Counted from the first letter of the stretch, positions 40,144 to 50,390 are shown. The stretch is 64,000 nucleotides of DNA from Romboutsia hominis (GCF_900002575.1 NZ_LN650648.1:1775565-1839564), one strand, 5' to 3'. Numbers and translations: made by a program. The notes: generated by a model not told the origin, from the letters alone.

Positions 40144-42216
40144 TTAGTCAAACATTATATCTATTATATCATCTACTGACATTTTACTAAGAAAATTTCC
40201 ACTATCTGTATTACTATCTATAAGCTCTTTTACTAATTCTTTTTTCATTTCTTGTAATCTTATAATTTTTTCTTCTACTGTATCTTTAGATATTAGTTTT
40301 ATAACATTAACAACATTTTTTTGCCCTATTCTATGAGCTCTATCACTTGCTTGATTCTCTACTGCAGGATTAAACCATGGGTCAAAGTGTATAACTATAG
40401 ATGCACTAGTTAAATTTAAACCTGTACCTCCTGCTTTTAACGATATTAAAAACACATTATCATTATTTTTATTGAAATCTTTAACTAAATTAACTCTATC
40501 TTTTGGGTTAGTTTTTCCATCTAAATAGCTATAGCTTATATTTTCATAGTCTAATCTATCTTTTATTTTCTCTAATACTTTTGTAAACTGTGAAAATACT
40601 AATATTTTTTTGTCTTTATTTTCTTTTAACAATTTTACAAGCACCTCTAATTTAGAGTTTTTTATCTCATAGTTTTTAACCATTAATTCAGGGGCTATCG
40701 CTAACTGTCTAAGCTTAGTTAAATAAGATAATACAGACATATTATCATTTATTTGAATTTTATTTTTAGCTAAACTAAGTAAACCTAAGTATGCCTTTTT
40801 ATGTTCTTTGTTAAGCTCTACATAATACTTTTGCTCAATTTTTTCTGGTAATTCATTTATAACTTCTTTTTTTGTTCTTCTTAATAAAAATGGTTTTATA
40901 AGCTTTTTTAAATCGTCTATATTACCTTTGTCTAAAAATATTTTTTTAAACTTTGATTTATCATATAAATATCCTGGCATTACAAAGTCAAATATAGACC
41001 ATAACTCTATTAAGTTATTTTCTATTGGAGTTCCAGTTAGCGCAAACTTAACTTTTGCATTAATTTTTTTTACAGACTTAGCTATTATAGAATCTGGATT
41101 TTTTATATTCTGGGCTTCATCTATTATACAGTAATCAAATTTTATATTTTTATATTTTTCTGTATCGTTTTTGTAGGTTGTATAAGTTGTAAGTATTACA
41201 TCATAATTATCTATATGATTTATAACATCCTCTCTTTTAGACTTATAAGCTAGACCTATTTTTAGATTAGGAGAAAATCTTTTAAATTCTTCAAGCCAAT
41301 TATAAATAAGTGATGTTGGTGTTAATACAATAGCTTTTTTATTTTCATTAGATTGTAAAAAAGCTATTGTTTGTATTGTTTTACCTAACCCCATCTCATC
41401 TGCTAAAATTCCTCCAAACTCATATCTAGACAAAGTTTTTAAAAATTCATATCCTTTAATCTGATACTCTCTAAGTTTTGCATTTATATTAGGCTGATCA
41501 ATTTTTAAATTTTCTACTTTTTTAAAGTTCTCGACTATATTGTCTATATGATGACTTCCTTTTATAATAGAACTATCATTATCTTCTATATATTTTTTTA
41601 GATATAGTGATTTATTATTGTCTATTTTCATAGAAGTAAGATTTTCATACATCCCCAAAGTATCTATTAGTTCTAATGATTCTTTTAAATTCTTCTCACT
41701 TAAATCCAAGTAATTTCCACTTTTAAATCTATATAATTTATTGTTTTCTTTATATGCATTATATATATTTTTATATTCACCTTCACTTATTCCATCTATT
41801 TCTAGTCTTGCATTCATATAACCATCTTTTGATGATAATATATTAAATGTTATATTTGGATTTAACTTTGTGCCTTCTTTACTTTCATATTCTTTATCAT
41901 TATTTAAATCTTCTATACCCTTTAGTACTATCGCTACTATGTGAGAGCATAAATTATTAGATTTTATACTTTGTGACTCTGAAAAACAATCACAACTTAC
42001 ATTTGATATTTCTCTAGTTTTAGTATTTATACTTATCATTGATGTATAATCTCTTCTTCTTTGTTCATCTAACACAGTTCCATAAAATATACATTTACTG
42101 CCATTTTGTTTAGCATAATTATTTAAAATTACTCCATTTTTGTATATGTAATGTCCAGAATTGTATTTACTTCTATCTGTATATGTTTTTAATATTTCTT
42201 CTATATTTATATTCAT
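40144..42216 (-). CDS. SNF2/Rad54-family helicase with SWIM zinc finger
   Basis: A 690-residue SF2 ATPase. An N-terminal SWIM finger, C75-x-C77 with C90-x-H92, precedes the SNF2 core: LADEMGLGKTIQ (motif I), VILTTYTTYKND, DEAQNIKN (motif II), ALTGTPIENNL (III), LFSQFTKV and the C-terminal SLKAGGTGLNLT...DPWFNPAVENQASDRAHRIGQ (V-VI). Bacterial members translocate on DNA and remodel protein-DNA or RNA polymerase complexes (the RapA/HepA group is related). ATG 42216 follows AAGGTGG. Single gene with terminators on both sides. Confidence 0.93.
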   Translation of the reverse strand: MNINIEEILKTYTDRSKYNSGHYIYKNGVILNNYAKQNGSKCIFYGTVLDEQRRRDYTSMISINTKTREISNVSCDCFSESQSIKSNNLCSHIVAIVLKGIEDLNNDKEYESKEGTKLNPNITFNILSSKDGYMNARLEIDGISEGEYKNIYNAYKENNKLYRFKSGNYLDLSEKNLKESLELIDTLGMYENLTSMKIDNNKSLYLKKYIEDNDSSIIKGSHHIDNIVENFKKVENLKIDQPNINAKLREYQIKGYEFLKTLSRYEFGGILADEMGLGKTIQTIAFLQSNENKKAIVLTPTSLIYNWLEEFKRFSPNLKIGLAYKSKREDVINHIDNYDVILTTYTTYKNDTEKYKNIKFDYCIIDEAQNIKNPDSIIAKSVKKINAKVKFALTGTPIENNLIELWSIFDFVMPGYLYDKSKFKKIFLDKGNIDDLKKLIKPFLLRRTKKEVINELPEKIEQKYYVELNKEHKKAYLGLLSLAKNKIQINDNMSVLSYLTKLRQLAIAPELMVKNYEIKNSKLEVLVKLLKENKDKKILVFSQFTKVLEKIKDRLDYENISYSYLDGKTNPKDRVNLVKDFNKNNDNVFLISLKAGGTGLNLTSASIVIHFDPWFNPAVENQASDRAHRIGQKNVVNVIKLISKDTVEEKIIRLQEMKKELVKELIDSNTDSGNFLSKMSVDDIIDIMFD

Positions 42217-42287
42217 TTTATCCACCTTGTTTAATTTTTTGTAAATCTAATTTATCACTATAAAAAATTAAAAGCTACCCTTTTTGT

Positions 42288-42325
42288 AAAAAATAAGTGT
42301 AGGACGTGTCCTACACTTATTTTTT
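42288..42325 (-). terminator. Terminator of the PIG-L gene
   Basis: Eighteen-base perfect arms around a two-base loop with A6/T6 ends, touching the stop at 42328. Confidence 0.85.
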
Positions 42326-42327
42326 AC

Positions 42328-43113
42328 TTAATATATACTTAAAATTGATGTTAAACTAGGATCATTTAATAAATAATCAAAGTAACTATGGGCTGAAGTA
42401 TATCCAATTCCATACTTTTCATTTTTATTATCTACATTTTTATATTCTTCTAAAGCACTCTTTACTGTATTATAGTCCTTCATATTATTAACTTTGTATA
42501 TATCTCTTTTATCGTTAGGTATATTTGATACATAGTTAGGCTTCATAAAATATCTTGCATCATCTACTTTATGTTCATCACTAAGCTTTTTTAATACTTG
42601 ACCATTTTTTCTGTGCATTATATGATCATCATATTTATAGTGATGTGCTATATGTGTAACGCTTCCTAACTTTTTTTCAAAGTTTAGTATAGTCTTTTCC
42701 ATTAGATCATAATGAGTTCCTGGTTTTTTAGCTTCATCTGCTAGTATTATTACATTATCTTTTTTTACTCCTAGTTTATTTAGACATGCTTTAAACTCAT
42801 TGTTTCTTAGTCTTTCTTTTTCTTTTCTATCTATACCCTTAAATTTTGGGTTATTTTTAAACACATTAACTCCCGACCCATCTGATACTAAAGTTACATA
42901 TACATTGTCCGTTCCACATTCTTTAATAGCATCTACTATAGCAGTTCCTCCCCATAAAACCTCATCATCTTGATGTTGTGGGTAAAATACCACATGATCT
43001 TTAAATCTTTTAATATTGCCATTATTATACTGAGAGTATGCTGTATGTACACCAAATATTACTAACACAACTATTATTATCCCCATTATTTTTTTATCTT
43101 TTTTGTCTTTCAT
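42328..43113 (-). CDS. PIG-L (LmbE) family N-acetylglucosaminide deacetylase-like protein, membrane-anchored
   Basis: About 261 residues from ATG 43113 (AGGTGG seven bases upstream). Basic N-terminus MKDKKDKK, a signal anchor (about 9-24), then the zinc motif HQDDE (47-51, in place of the usual HPDDE) and a second histidine cluster THIAHHYKYDDH (about 152-163). Family members deacetylate GlcNAc conjugates such as GlcNAc-PI, mycothiol and bacillithiol precursors. This one faces outward, which points to a surface glycan. Tandem 18-bp repeats lie about 105-145 bp upstream. Confidence 0.85.
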   Translation of the reverse strand: MKDKKDKKIMGIIIVVLVIFGVHTAYSQYNNGNIKRFKDHVVFYPQHQDDEVLWGGTAIVDAIKECGTDNVYVTLVSDGSGVNVFKNNPKFKGIDRKEKERLRNNEFKACLNKLGVKKDNVIILADEAKKPGTHYDLMEKTILNFEKKLGSVTHIAHHYKYDDHIMHRKNGQVLKKLSDEHKVDDARYFMKPNYVSNIPNDKRDIYKVNNMKDYNTVKSALEEYKNVDNKNEKYGIGYTSAHSYFDYLLNDPSLTSILSIY

Positions 43114-43216
43114 TTTCACACCACCTACTATTTTTATTTATATGTCGAAAATAGTCGTCTTTAAGCTTATTTTATATTAGCATACTTTACATCTAAATTA
43201 TATGAAATTTAATATA

Positions 43217-43256
43217 TTGAAATTTTTTTGTTACCGTTTTGAAATTTTTTTGTTAC
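43217..43256. repeat. Two identical 18-bp direct repeats, 22-bp period
   Basis: TTGAAATTTTTTTGTTAC occurs at 43217-43234 and 43239-43256. The 22-bp spacing is two helical turns. They lie upstream of the PIG-L deacetylase gene, and on that strand each reads GTAACA-A6-TTTCAA. They are a candidate site for a direct-repeat binding response regulator. Confidence 0.55.
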
Positions 43257-43313
43257 TTTTTAAATGTTTTTTATATAAATTAAGCTTTATACCCTTAATA
43301 ATTTTAATAATTG

Positions 43314-43365
43314 AAAAGAAATAGGGGATAATTAGCCATATCACTATTTATCCCCTATTTCTTTT
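43314..43365 (-). terminator. Terminator of the 86-aa gene
   Basis: Eighteen-base perfect arms AAAAGAAATAGGGGATAA/TTATCCCCTATTTCTTTT, 31 bases past the stop at 43396. Confidence 0.8.
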
Positions 43366-43395
43366 ACTCTATTTAATAAAAACTTACATTTTTTA

Positions 43396-43656
43396 TTACT
43401 CTGCATCAAAATCTATATGAAACTTTCCTTCTGGTGAATTTATATCTAAATAAGATAAATTAAAATTTTCATCCATTACGTCTATTTTATATTCAAATAA
43501 AACATCATCTTCTTTCTTAGACATAAATATGTAGCTACCATTATCTTTATCTTCTATTTCATCACATATTTCTTCATATATTTCTTCACCACTTACACTT
43601 CTTTGGTATCCAGAATTTTTTATTTTCTCTTCTATTAATCTGTATATTTCTTCCAT
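43396..43656 (-). CDS. Hypothetical acidic protein (86 aa)
   Basis: No recognised family. A small soluble protein, start MEEIYRLIEEKIKNSGYQRS, rich in Glu and Asp with an alpha then beta pattern (helix, YIFMSKKEDDVLFEYKIDV strands, FHIDFDAE end). GGAAG precedes ATG 43656. Single gene with a strong terminator. Confidence 0.65.
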   Translation of the reverse strand: MEEIYRLIEEKIKNSGYQRSVSGEEIYEEICDEIEDKDNGSYIFMSKKEDDVLFEYKIDVMDENFNLSYLDINSPEGKFHIDFDAE

Positions 43657-43849
43657 GTTAAACTTCCTTTCTAGTTAAACTACTATATATTATATACTTA
43701 CATAGTATTTGTTAATTCATAATTATATCATTTAAATATACAGCATAACAATATTTATAAAGTTATTTTCTCTAATATAAGTTTATTTAACATTTACATA
43801 TATTGCGAAATTATATTATATATAATATGCTTATCTAAGAGGTGATAAT

Positions 43850-44716
43850 ATGAATATATTAGAAAATGATAAACTTATAATAGAATCTAAAAATAGTGGT
43901 GCTGAACTAACTAGAATATACTCTAAAGATCTAAAAAAGGAAATACTATGGAATGGAGATAGCACTCATTGGTCAAGACACTCTCCTATATTATTTCCTA
44001 TAGTCGGTAGATTAAAAGACAACAAAACTTATATAGAAGATAAGTTCTATAATATGAGTCAACATGGATTTGCTAGAGATATGGATTTTGAAATTATTTA
44101 TAATGATAATACCTCAATAACTTATAGATTAATATCTAGTGATGAAACTAAAAAACTATATCCTTATTCTTTTGAACTTTTAATAAAATATACTATTATT
44201 AATAATAGCATAAATACTAATTGGATTGTTTTAAACAAAGATACAAAAGATATGTATTTTTCAATAGGAGCACACCCGGCATTTAATATATATGATGATT
44301 TGTGCAATTACTACCTAGAGTTTAAATCTAGAGATATAGTAAAAAGAATAAGCTTAGAGGGTCCTTATTTTAATAGTGTAAAAGAAGTTTATAATTTAAA
44401 CAATTTAAGATTAGAACCTAAGATTTTTGAAAAGGATGCATTAATATATACTAATATAGATAGTATTAACTTAAAATCTAATAAATCTAAAGATTACATA
44501 AACATTAATTTTAAAGATTTTCCACTAGTTGGAATATGGACTCCTTACTACAAAGATACAAACTCTACTGCTCCATTTGTATGTATTGAACCATGGTTTG
44601 GACTAGCTGACAGTGTAAATTCGGATAAAATATATACTAACAAAGCTTATATAAATAAACTTAAACCTTTAGAGTCATTTAATAGTTTATATACTATAAC
44701 TATAGAAAAAGAGTAA
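43850..44716 (+). CDS. Aldose 1-epimerase family protein (YihR/GalM-like)
   Basis: A 288-residue beta-sandwich mutarotase-fold protein. WNGDSTHWSRHSPILFPIVGRLKDN (about 34-58), QHGFARDMDF (71-80), GAHPAFNIY (142-150) and VCIEPWFGLAD (near 245) are the family's catalytic and binding blocks. It interconverts alpha and beta anomers of a hexose, or acts as a glucose-6-phosphate 1-epimerase relative; the sugar is not determinable. GAGGTG precedes ATG 43850. A symmetrical terminator follows. Confidence 0.88.
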   Translation: MNILENDKLIIESKNSGAELTRIYSKDLKKEILWNGDSTHWSRHSPILFPIVGRLKDNKTYIEDKFYNMSQHGFARDMDFEIIYNDNTSITYRLISSDETKKLYPYSFELLIKYTIINNSINTNWIVLNKDTKDMYFSIGAHPAFNIYDDLCNYYLEFKSRDIVKRISLEGPYFNSVKEVYNLNNLRLEPKIFEKDALIYTNIDSINLKSNKSKDYININFKDFPLVGIWTPYYKDTNSTAPFVCIEPWFGLADSVNSDKIYTNKAYINKLKPLESFNSLYTITIEKE

Positions 44717-44740
44717 GGATTAACTTACTCTTTTTCTATA
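44701..44740. terminator. Bidirectional terminator
   Basis: Seventeen-base perfect arms (44701-44717, 44724-44740) overlap the mutarotase stop and face the convergent gene ending at 44743. Confidence 0.8.
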
Positions 44741-44742
44741 TG

Positions 44743-45105
44743 TTAATTATCTTTATTAATTAATTTTTTATATGGTTTTTGTATAATTATATCTACAACT
44801 TCGCCTATTGCTATGTAAATTAATATTTTTGGTTCTGTAAAAGTTATATAAATAAATATACCTATTATAATGACTATTAATCCTATAATTTTTATTAAAA
44901 TCTTTTTATTGTCTTCATCATAGTCTAAATCGTCTAAGCATCTGTCAAAATCTTCTTTAGCTCCTAAGCTATAAAGTCTTTCACATACAAAAGCTACCCA
45001 AAATAGTGGCATATTTACATCATAAAACAATTTATATGCAACTAGAGCTAATATAGAAAATAATAAAGATGAAATAACTACATTATCCTTACTCTTAGCT
45101 TTCAC
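44743..45105 (-). CDS. Hypothetical membrane protein (120 aa)
   Basis: No family recognised. Three to four hydrophobic segments (about 11-24, 29-40, 68-85 and 90-108) with a central acidic loop EDFDRCLDDLDYDEDNKK (about 52-69). It starts at GTG 45105 with AAAGGA upstream. Single gene. Confidence 0.6.
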   Translation of the reverse strand: MKAKSKDNVVISSLLFSILALVAYKLFYDVNMPLFWVAFVCERLYSLGAKEDFDRCLDDLDYDEDNKKILIKIIGLIVIIIGIFIYITFTEPKILIYIAIGEVVDIIIQKPYKKLINKDN

Positions 45106-45180
45106 TTAAATCATCCTTTCCATATATAAAATATCATACAATATTACTTTTTTCTACATAATTTCTAATTTATATTATAA

Positions 45181-45215
45181 AAATAAAGAGCTGCCTTATA
45201 AAGCAACTCTTTATT
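45181..45215 (-). terminator. Terminator of the RelA/SpoT-domain gene
   Basis: AAATAAAGAG...CTCTTTATTT arms with an inner TGC/GCA pair, two bases past the stop at 45217. Confidence 0.75.
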
Positions 45216-45216
45216 T

Positions 45217-46587
45217 TTATCCAATTATAGCATCTTTAATTTTTCTATTTATGTTATCCATATACTTATCTCGTTTTATTTTGTATTCATTATAAGAGTC
45301 TATATTTCTACATATGCTATTTATTTCATTTCTAACTACATTATTTATACTATCTAAACTTTGTTCATATAATATCTCTATAGAATCTATTTGTATTAAT
45401 GTACTTGCTACCTCCATATATATATCATGTAATATATATTTACTATCTGATTTAAAATTAAGCTCTAGTTTACCTTGATGTTTTATAGGGACTATTTTTT
45501 CTTTTATAAATAATATAAAGTTTTCGAAATCCTTTTTATTATTAAGAGGCTCTACTTCAAATAGTATCCTAAAGAATAAGTTCCATATAAATTCACAGTT
45601 TAGCTTGCTCATTATAAAGCTACCTAGTTTTTCACAAAATTCATCTTCAAATTCAGGGCTTTTACCAAATTTTATTTTCGAGTTAAAGTCTATATCTTTC
45701 TTAGCTATCTCATTTAGCCTCATAAGACCTTGTATTGTTGTATCTTCACTTATATCTAAGCCATCTTTATTCTTATTAAATGAATAGTTTATAATAGTTT
45801 CACAAGGCTTTTTAAAATCTACTATAAATCCTATATCTTTTTCCATTTTTTCAGCAAAAGTATCATATGCAATTTTAGCTAAAAACTTTTCCATAGACTT
45901 TTGCTTTAATGTTTTATCTTTTGAAGTGTTTTCATTAAAAGATTTATAAACAGATAAAAGCTGGTTGTCTATCATTGCTAGATTATTTTTTATTGATGCC
46001 ATAACATCACTTAAAAATTTATCTACCATTACATAAGTATTATTTTTATATATAACTTGATGTTCTATATCACTCCAAAATATATTTACCATGGATTTTA
46101 TCTGTATTTCAAAATTTATTTTGTTTTTTCCATATGTAAATAAACCATTTATTCTATATATTTCAAATCCATTTTTTTGTTTTCGTGGCTGCTCTTTATC
46201 TAGCCTTATCTTAACCTTGTCATTACTTTTATTATAAAAATATATATTATCATCTGTAGTATCAAAATAAGACTTTAATACTTTATATATTAATTTCTCT
46301 TCTTCTATAAATCTACACTCTAGTCTTACACCTATTAAGTCTGATAGATTATGTATAAGCTCTTGTGGTGTCTCATATCTTTTTAAATATCTATTTCTTA
46401 TTATTTTTTCTCTTAAACTATATTCTGTTTTTACTCTTGAATTAACATTTAAATATTCTTGGTCACTAGATTCAAGTATATTTTCAAAATAGTTCTCTAG
46501 TTCTTTTGATAGCATATTTAATGTAGGTGTTAAGGAGTTTAATAAATCAATTGACTCGTCTATAAATTCAAATTCTTTAAGGCTCAT
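45217..46587 (-). CDS. RelA/SpoT-domain nucleotidyltransferase-like protein
   Basis: A 456-residue protein. Residues about 40-200 form a (p)ppGpp-synthetase-like domain: R51-x-K53-x3-S57-x3-K61, DLIGVRLECRF with Asp83, FEIQIKS with Glu160, and EH176 then YK. The G-loop, usually NGYxSxH, reads NGFEIYRIN (139-147), which may alter nucleotide binding. No HD hydrolase domain precedes it, and residues 200-456 match nothing I know. It lies 142 bases after the AAA+ gene on the same strand, behind two hairpins. Some small Rel-domain proteins are toxins or pyrophosphorylate other targets. Confidence 0.8.
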   Translation of the reverse strand: MSLKEFEFIDESIDLLNSLTPTLNMLSKELENYFENILESSDQEYLNVNSRVKTEYSLREKIIRNRYLKRYETPQELIHNLSDLIGVRLECRFIEEEKLIYKVLKSYFDTTDDNIYFYNKSNDKVKIRLDKEQPRKQKNGFEIYRINGLFTYGKNKINFEIQIKSMVNIFWSDIEHQVIYKNNTYVMVDKFLSDVMASIKNNLAMIDNQLLSVYKSFNENTSKDKTLKQKSMEKFLAKIAYDTFAEKMEKDIGFIVDFKKPCETIINYSFNKNKDGLDISEDTTIQGLMRLNEIAKKDIDFNSKIKFGKSPEFEDEFCEKLGSFIMSKLNCEFIWNLFFRILFEVEPLNNKKDFENFILFIKEKIVPIKHQGKLELNFKSDSKYILHDIYMEVASTLIQIDSIEILYEQSLDSINNVVRNEINSICRNIDSYNEYKIKRDKYMDNINRKIKDAIIG

Positions 46588-46627
46588 AATATTCTCCTAT
46601 TTCTTTTTAGTACTTAAATTTTACACA

Positions 46628-46657
46628 AAAAAGGGACATTTATCAAATGTCCTTTTT
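46628..46657 (-). terminator. Hairpin between the AAA+ and RelA/SpoT-domain genes
   Basis: GGACATTT-ATC-AAATGTCC with A5/T5 flanks, close to the start of the RelA/SpoT-domain gene. It is a second terminator or an attenuator. Confidence 0.65.
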
Positions 46658-46680
46658 AAATTTTACTGTATACTTATACC

Positions 46681-46720
46681 AAAATGAGTATTTTAAATAA
46701 ATTTAGTAAATACTCATTTT
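46681..46720 (-). terminator. Terminator of the AAA+ gene
   Basis: AAAATGAGTATTT/AAATACTCATTTT perfect 13-base arms, ten bases past the stop at 46730. Confidence 0.75.
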
Positions 46721-46729
46721 TAGCATACA

Positions 46730-49700
46730 TTATATATTATTTATTATTTTTCCCTTAAGTATTTTAAATTCTACTTCATCTATTACACCTAAGTCGTATA
46801 AATTTTTTATCTTTAATAATTCATTTTCTACATCATAGGATAAATTTTCATTAGAGTTATTAATTTTATAATTCTCTTTTAAATTATTATCAGCAATTGG
46901 CTCTACATTATTACTTATAAATGTATTTTCATTTACAAATATTTCTTTGCTACTTATTATGTCTTCTACTTCTATATTATTTATATCTCTTTGTAATATA
47001 TTGTTGTCATATACCCTTACACTTTGAACTCTTACTAATTTTTCTATATAATTTTTTATCATAAGACTATTTCTAAGCTTTAAATTATCATTTTCGTAAA
47101 GACTATAGATCACTTCTTTTAAGCTGTCTTTTGATTCTTTACTTAATATAAATCCTTTATTAGTTAATATGTCTAGGCATATTTCATATAATTCAATATT
47201 TGTATAGTCCTCAAAGTCTAACCATATAGGGAATCTATAATTTAAAGACTCATTTAATAAAACTAATTCTTTCATTTTATCTTTTTGGCCAGATAAAACT
47301 ATTTTTATTTTATTTTTATTGTTATCTATAAATTTTAAAAGTATAGAAATTATTTCTTTGTAATTATTAATATCTAATAATAAGTGAGCCTTATCTATTA
47401 ATACTATTTTACCTAAAGATTTATTTAGTATATCTTCTAATTTTAAGCCACTATTTATTTCACCTATTATTTCTCTTATATCAATTTCTACTATATTCTT
47501 AGACTTTATCATATCCCTTGAGTAATACATTTCTGCTAATATGTTTAAAATAGATTTTTTACCTGTTCCTACATTTCCTGTAAATACTATGTTACTATAC
47601 TTATTTCTATTATTTTTTTTGCCTAGTTTTACTCTCTTTTCTTGTATTTTAATAAGTTTGTATTCATTTCTTAAAAATTCTTTTGCTTTTTCATTTCCTT
47701 TAAGAGATTTAAGTTTTTCTTCTAAATCAAACTCATACTCTGATACTTTAATTTTTTCTATATCTTTAGTTGTAATTAGATTCATTTCATAGGTGCTTAT
47801 GTTTTCTTCTGCTATTCTTATGCTTTGATTTCTTATTAGATTTTCTACATAATTTCTAACCATTCTACCATTTCCTGATGTAGAATCTGATTCTTCATAT
47901 ATATCTTCAAAGCTTTTTTTAAGAGATACATATGCATTTTTAGATAATTTGAATCCTGTTGAATCTATTAAATTAATAGCCATTTCTAATAGTTCATTTG
48001 GGTTGTAATCTTCAAAAGTTGTCCAAATTGGGAATCTTGATTTTAATCCTATATTAACATCAAAGAAATCTTCCATCTCTTCTTCATATCCTGCAAGTAT
48101 TACTACAACCTCTTTAGAATAGTCTTCTATAAGCTTAAGAAGTGTTTCTGTAGCCTCTCTACCTAATGAATCATTAGCTAATGTATAGGCCTCATCTATA
48201 AATAAAACTCCTCCTATAGCCTCTTTAAACTTTTCTTCAGTCTTTTTACTAGTTTCACCTGGTACCTCTGATATAAAACTTGATCTATCCGTTTCTATCA
48301 TCTGACCTACCTTTAAAAGACCCATGCTATTTAGCATTTCTGATACTAATCTTGCTATACTAGTTTTACCTGTTCCTGGATTACCTACAAACACCATATT
48401 TAAGTTTTGCTCTATTTTAGTATCTATTCCCGCTGCTTTTCTCTTCTCTTGTGCAACTATAAGCTTATATTGGTTTCTAAGTAAGCTTTTAACTTCATTT
48501 AAACCTACTATTTGGCTTAGTCTTTCTTCTAAATTAAATTTTGCTTTTGCTTTAAAGTTGAAATTGTCTCTTTCTAGCAAATCTATTTCCTTACTTTTAT
48601 CATTTATATACTTTTTAGATGCATCTAATATAGCATTTTCAACTATATTTCTTACAAATCTAGCATTACCTAAATCATTTTTACCACTTATTTGATTTTT
48701 CGCAAATAAGTCTATTAATTCATTTTTAACGTTTTTTGCTATTCTATATCCTTTTGATTTTGCAATATTTAAAGCTATCTCATACATTTCATACGGAGTA
48801 TAATCTTCAAAATGTATAGTGTTTAAAAATCTTGATTTAAGACCTGGATTAAATGCTAAAAATTCATCCATATCTTTTTCATATCCTGCAAGTATTACAA
48901 CTAAATCATCTCTATTATCTTCTATACCTTTTAATAATGCATCTATTATTTCTTTTCCTACTTTATCATCATCACTTTCACATAGTGAGTATGCTTCATC
49001 TATAAATAATACTCCTCCCATAGCAGAATTTATTATATCTATAGTTCTTTTAGCTGTTTCTGCTGGGTTTTCTGTTACAAAATCAGCTTTACTAACTTCC
49101 CTATATATACCTTTAGATAATATATTTAGTGCATTTAAATATTCAAAAGTTACTCTAGCTGCATTAGTTTTACCTGTTCCTGCATTACCTGCAAATATCA
49201 TATTTAATGATATATTAGATGTTTTTAGTCCAAGTCTTTCCCTAATTTTTTGTACTTTGTAGTTGTTTTTAACGCTTGTTAAAAATTCTTTTAAATCTTT
49301 CATTCCTATAATAGAATTTAATTTGTATTCAACTTCTTCTAATGTAGGTGTTGAATAATCACTAAGTGAGAATATTTCATTTTTTATGTTGCAATATATT
49401 TCGTCATTATCTACATATATTAATATTGTACTATTTTCTTTAATATTTTCTTTTAAAATCAAGTTTGTTAAGGGTTTACATAGCTTGTAAGATACATATT
49501 CACTAATTCCAAAATTTGAATCTTTTTTATATGTTTCTTGTAAGTATTTGCAAATTCCAAAGTATTCATCGCTTTGATCATCTTCTTTAATATCTAATAC
49601 TATTTTTACGTTGTGATTTTCTTCTTTTATTTTTATAGTTTCTAGAACTTCTCTTTTTACTATTTTATTTCTTTCCTCCTTATTAAGAGGCTTAGTATAT

Positions 49701-50295
49701 AATACTTTATCTATGTTATTGCTAAATGACTTAGTAAAGTGTTCTTCTATATTAAACTTCTCATCATTAGTTGTATATACTAAGAACTTATTATGACAAA
49801 CTATATTGTTTATAGTATCCTCATCTTCATCATTTGCTTGTATTAAAAATTTATTTTTTATTATGTAATTATTGTCTAAGTTTAAGCAAGTATTTGGATA
49901 TACATTTGATAATACATTTAGCATATCTTCACTAGCTTTTTCACTATTTTTAAATAGTATACAAGAAGAATCACTACTTAGTTTTTCATATAAATCTGTT
50001 AAAAATGCGCTATATCCTAAATTAAAATTATATGATGCTAAATCTATTTCTTGTATATGTGTATTATCTATAAAATCTGAATTATTTAGGTATTCAAATA
50101 TCCTTCTTACACTAGTTTTTTTAGCAGTTTCTTTATCCCCTATTAAAAATAATATTCCTTTTTCTTTGTTTATAAATTTTTCTTCAAAATACTCACATAT
50201 TTCCTTGATAAATTTTTTTGCCCTATAAGCTCTCTATTTAATTTTCTTTCTATATAACTAAATTTTTGTTTTATAAAGTCTTGTTCATTCTCCAT
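46730..50295 (-). CDS. Four-module AAA+ protein: degenerate ClpB-D2-like domain plus three CbbX/SpoVK-like modules, apparent frameshift
   Basis: It starts at ATG 50295 (AGGGTG six bases upstream) and needs a one-base shift in an A7 run (50213-50219) to read through; about 1188 residues. Restored order: residues about 20-325 resemble the ClpB/ClpC second AAA+ domain (LIGQ; LFKNSEKASEDMLNVL; NIDKVLYTKPLNKEERNKIV), but Walker A reads GDKETAKK and Walker B LFKNSEK, so it is dead. Counting from the internal Met at 49924: module 1 GNAGTGKT 246 and LFIDE 306; module 2 GNPGTGKT 514 and LFIDE 574; module 3 GNVGTGKK 783 and VLIDK 841, damaged. A SHOCT-like tail spans 1030-1062. Confidence 0.8.
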
Positions 50296-50390
50296 ATGAT
50301 TCACCCTTCAATGTTTTATTATTTTTTATAGCCTTAAGATATTCTTACCCCAAAAATTATATTTTATATATATAATATAATTTTTTTTAC

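Noticed and set aside
47541-49262. Several plus-strand frames antisense to the AAA+ gene
   Set aside because: They lie wholly inside the coding region on the other strand, with no ribosome binding site or family match.
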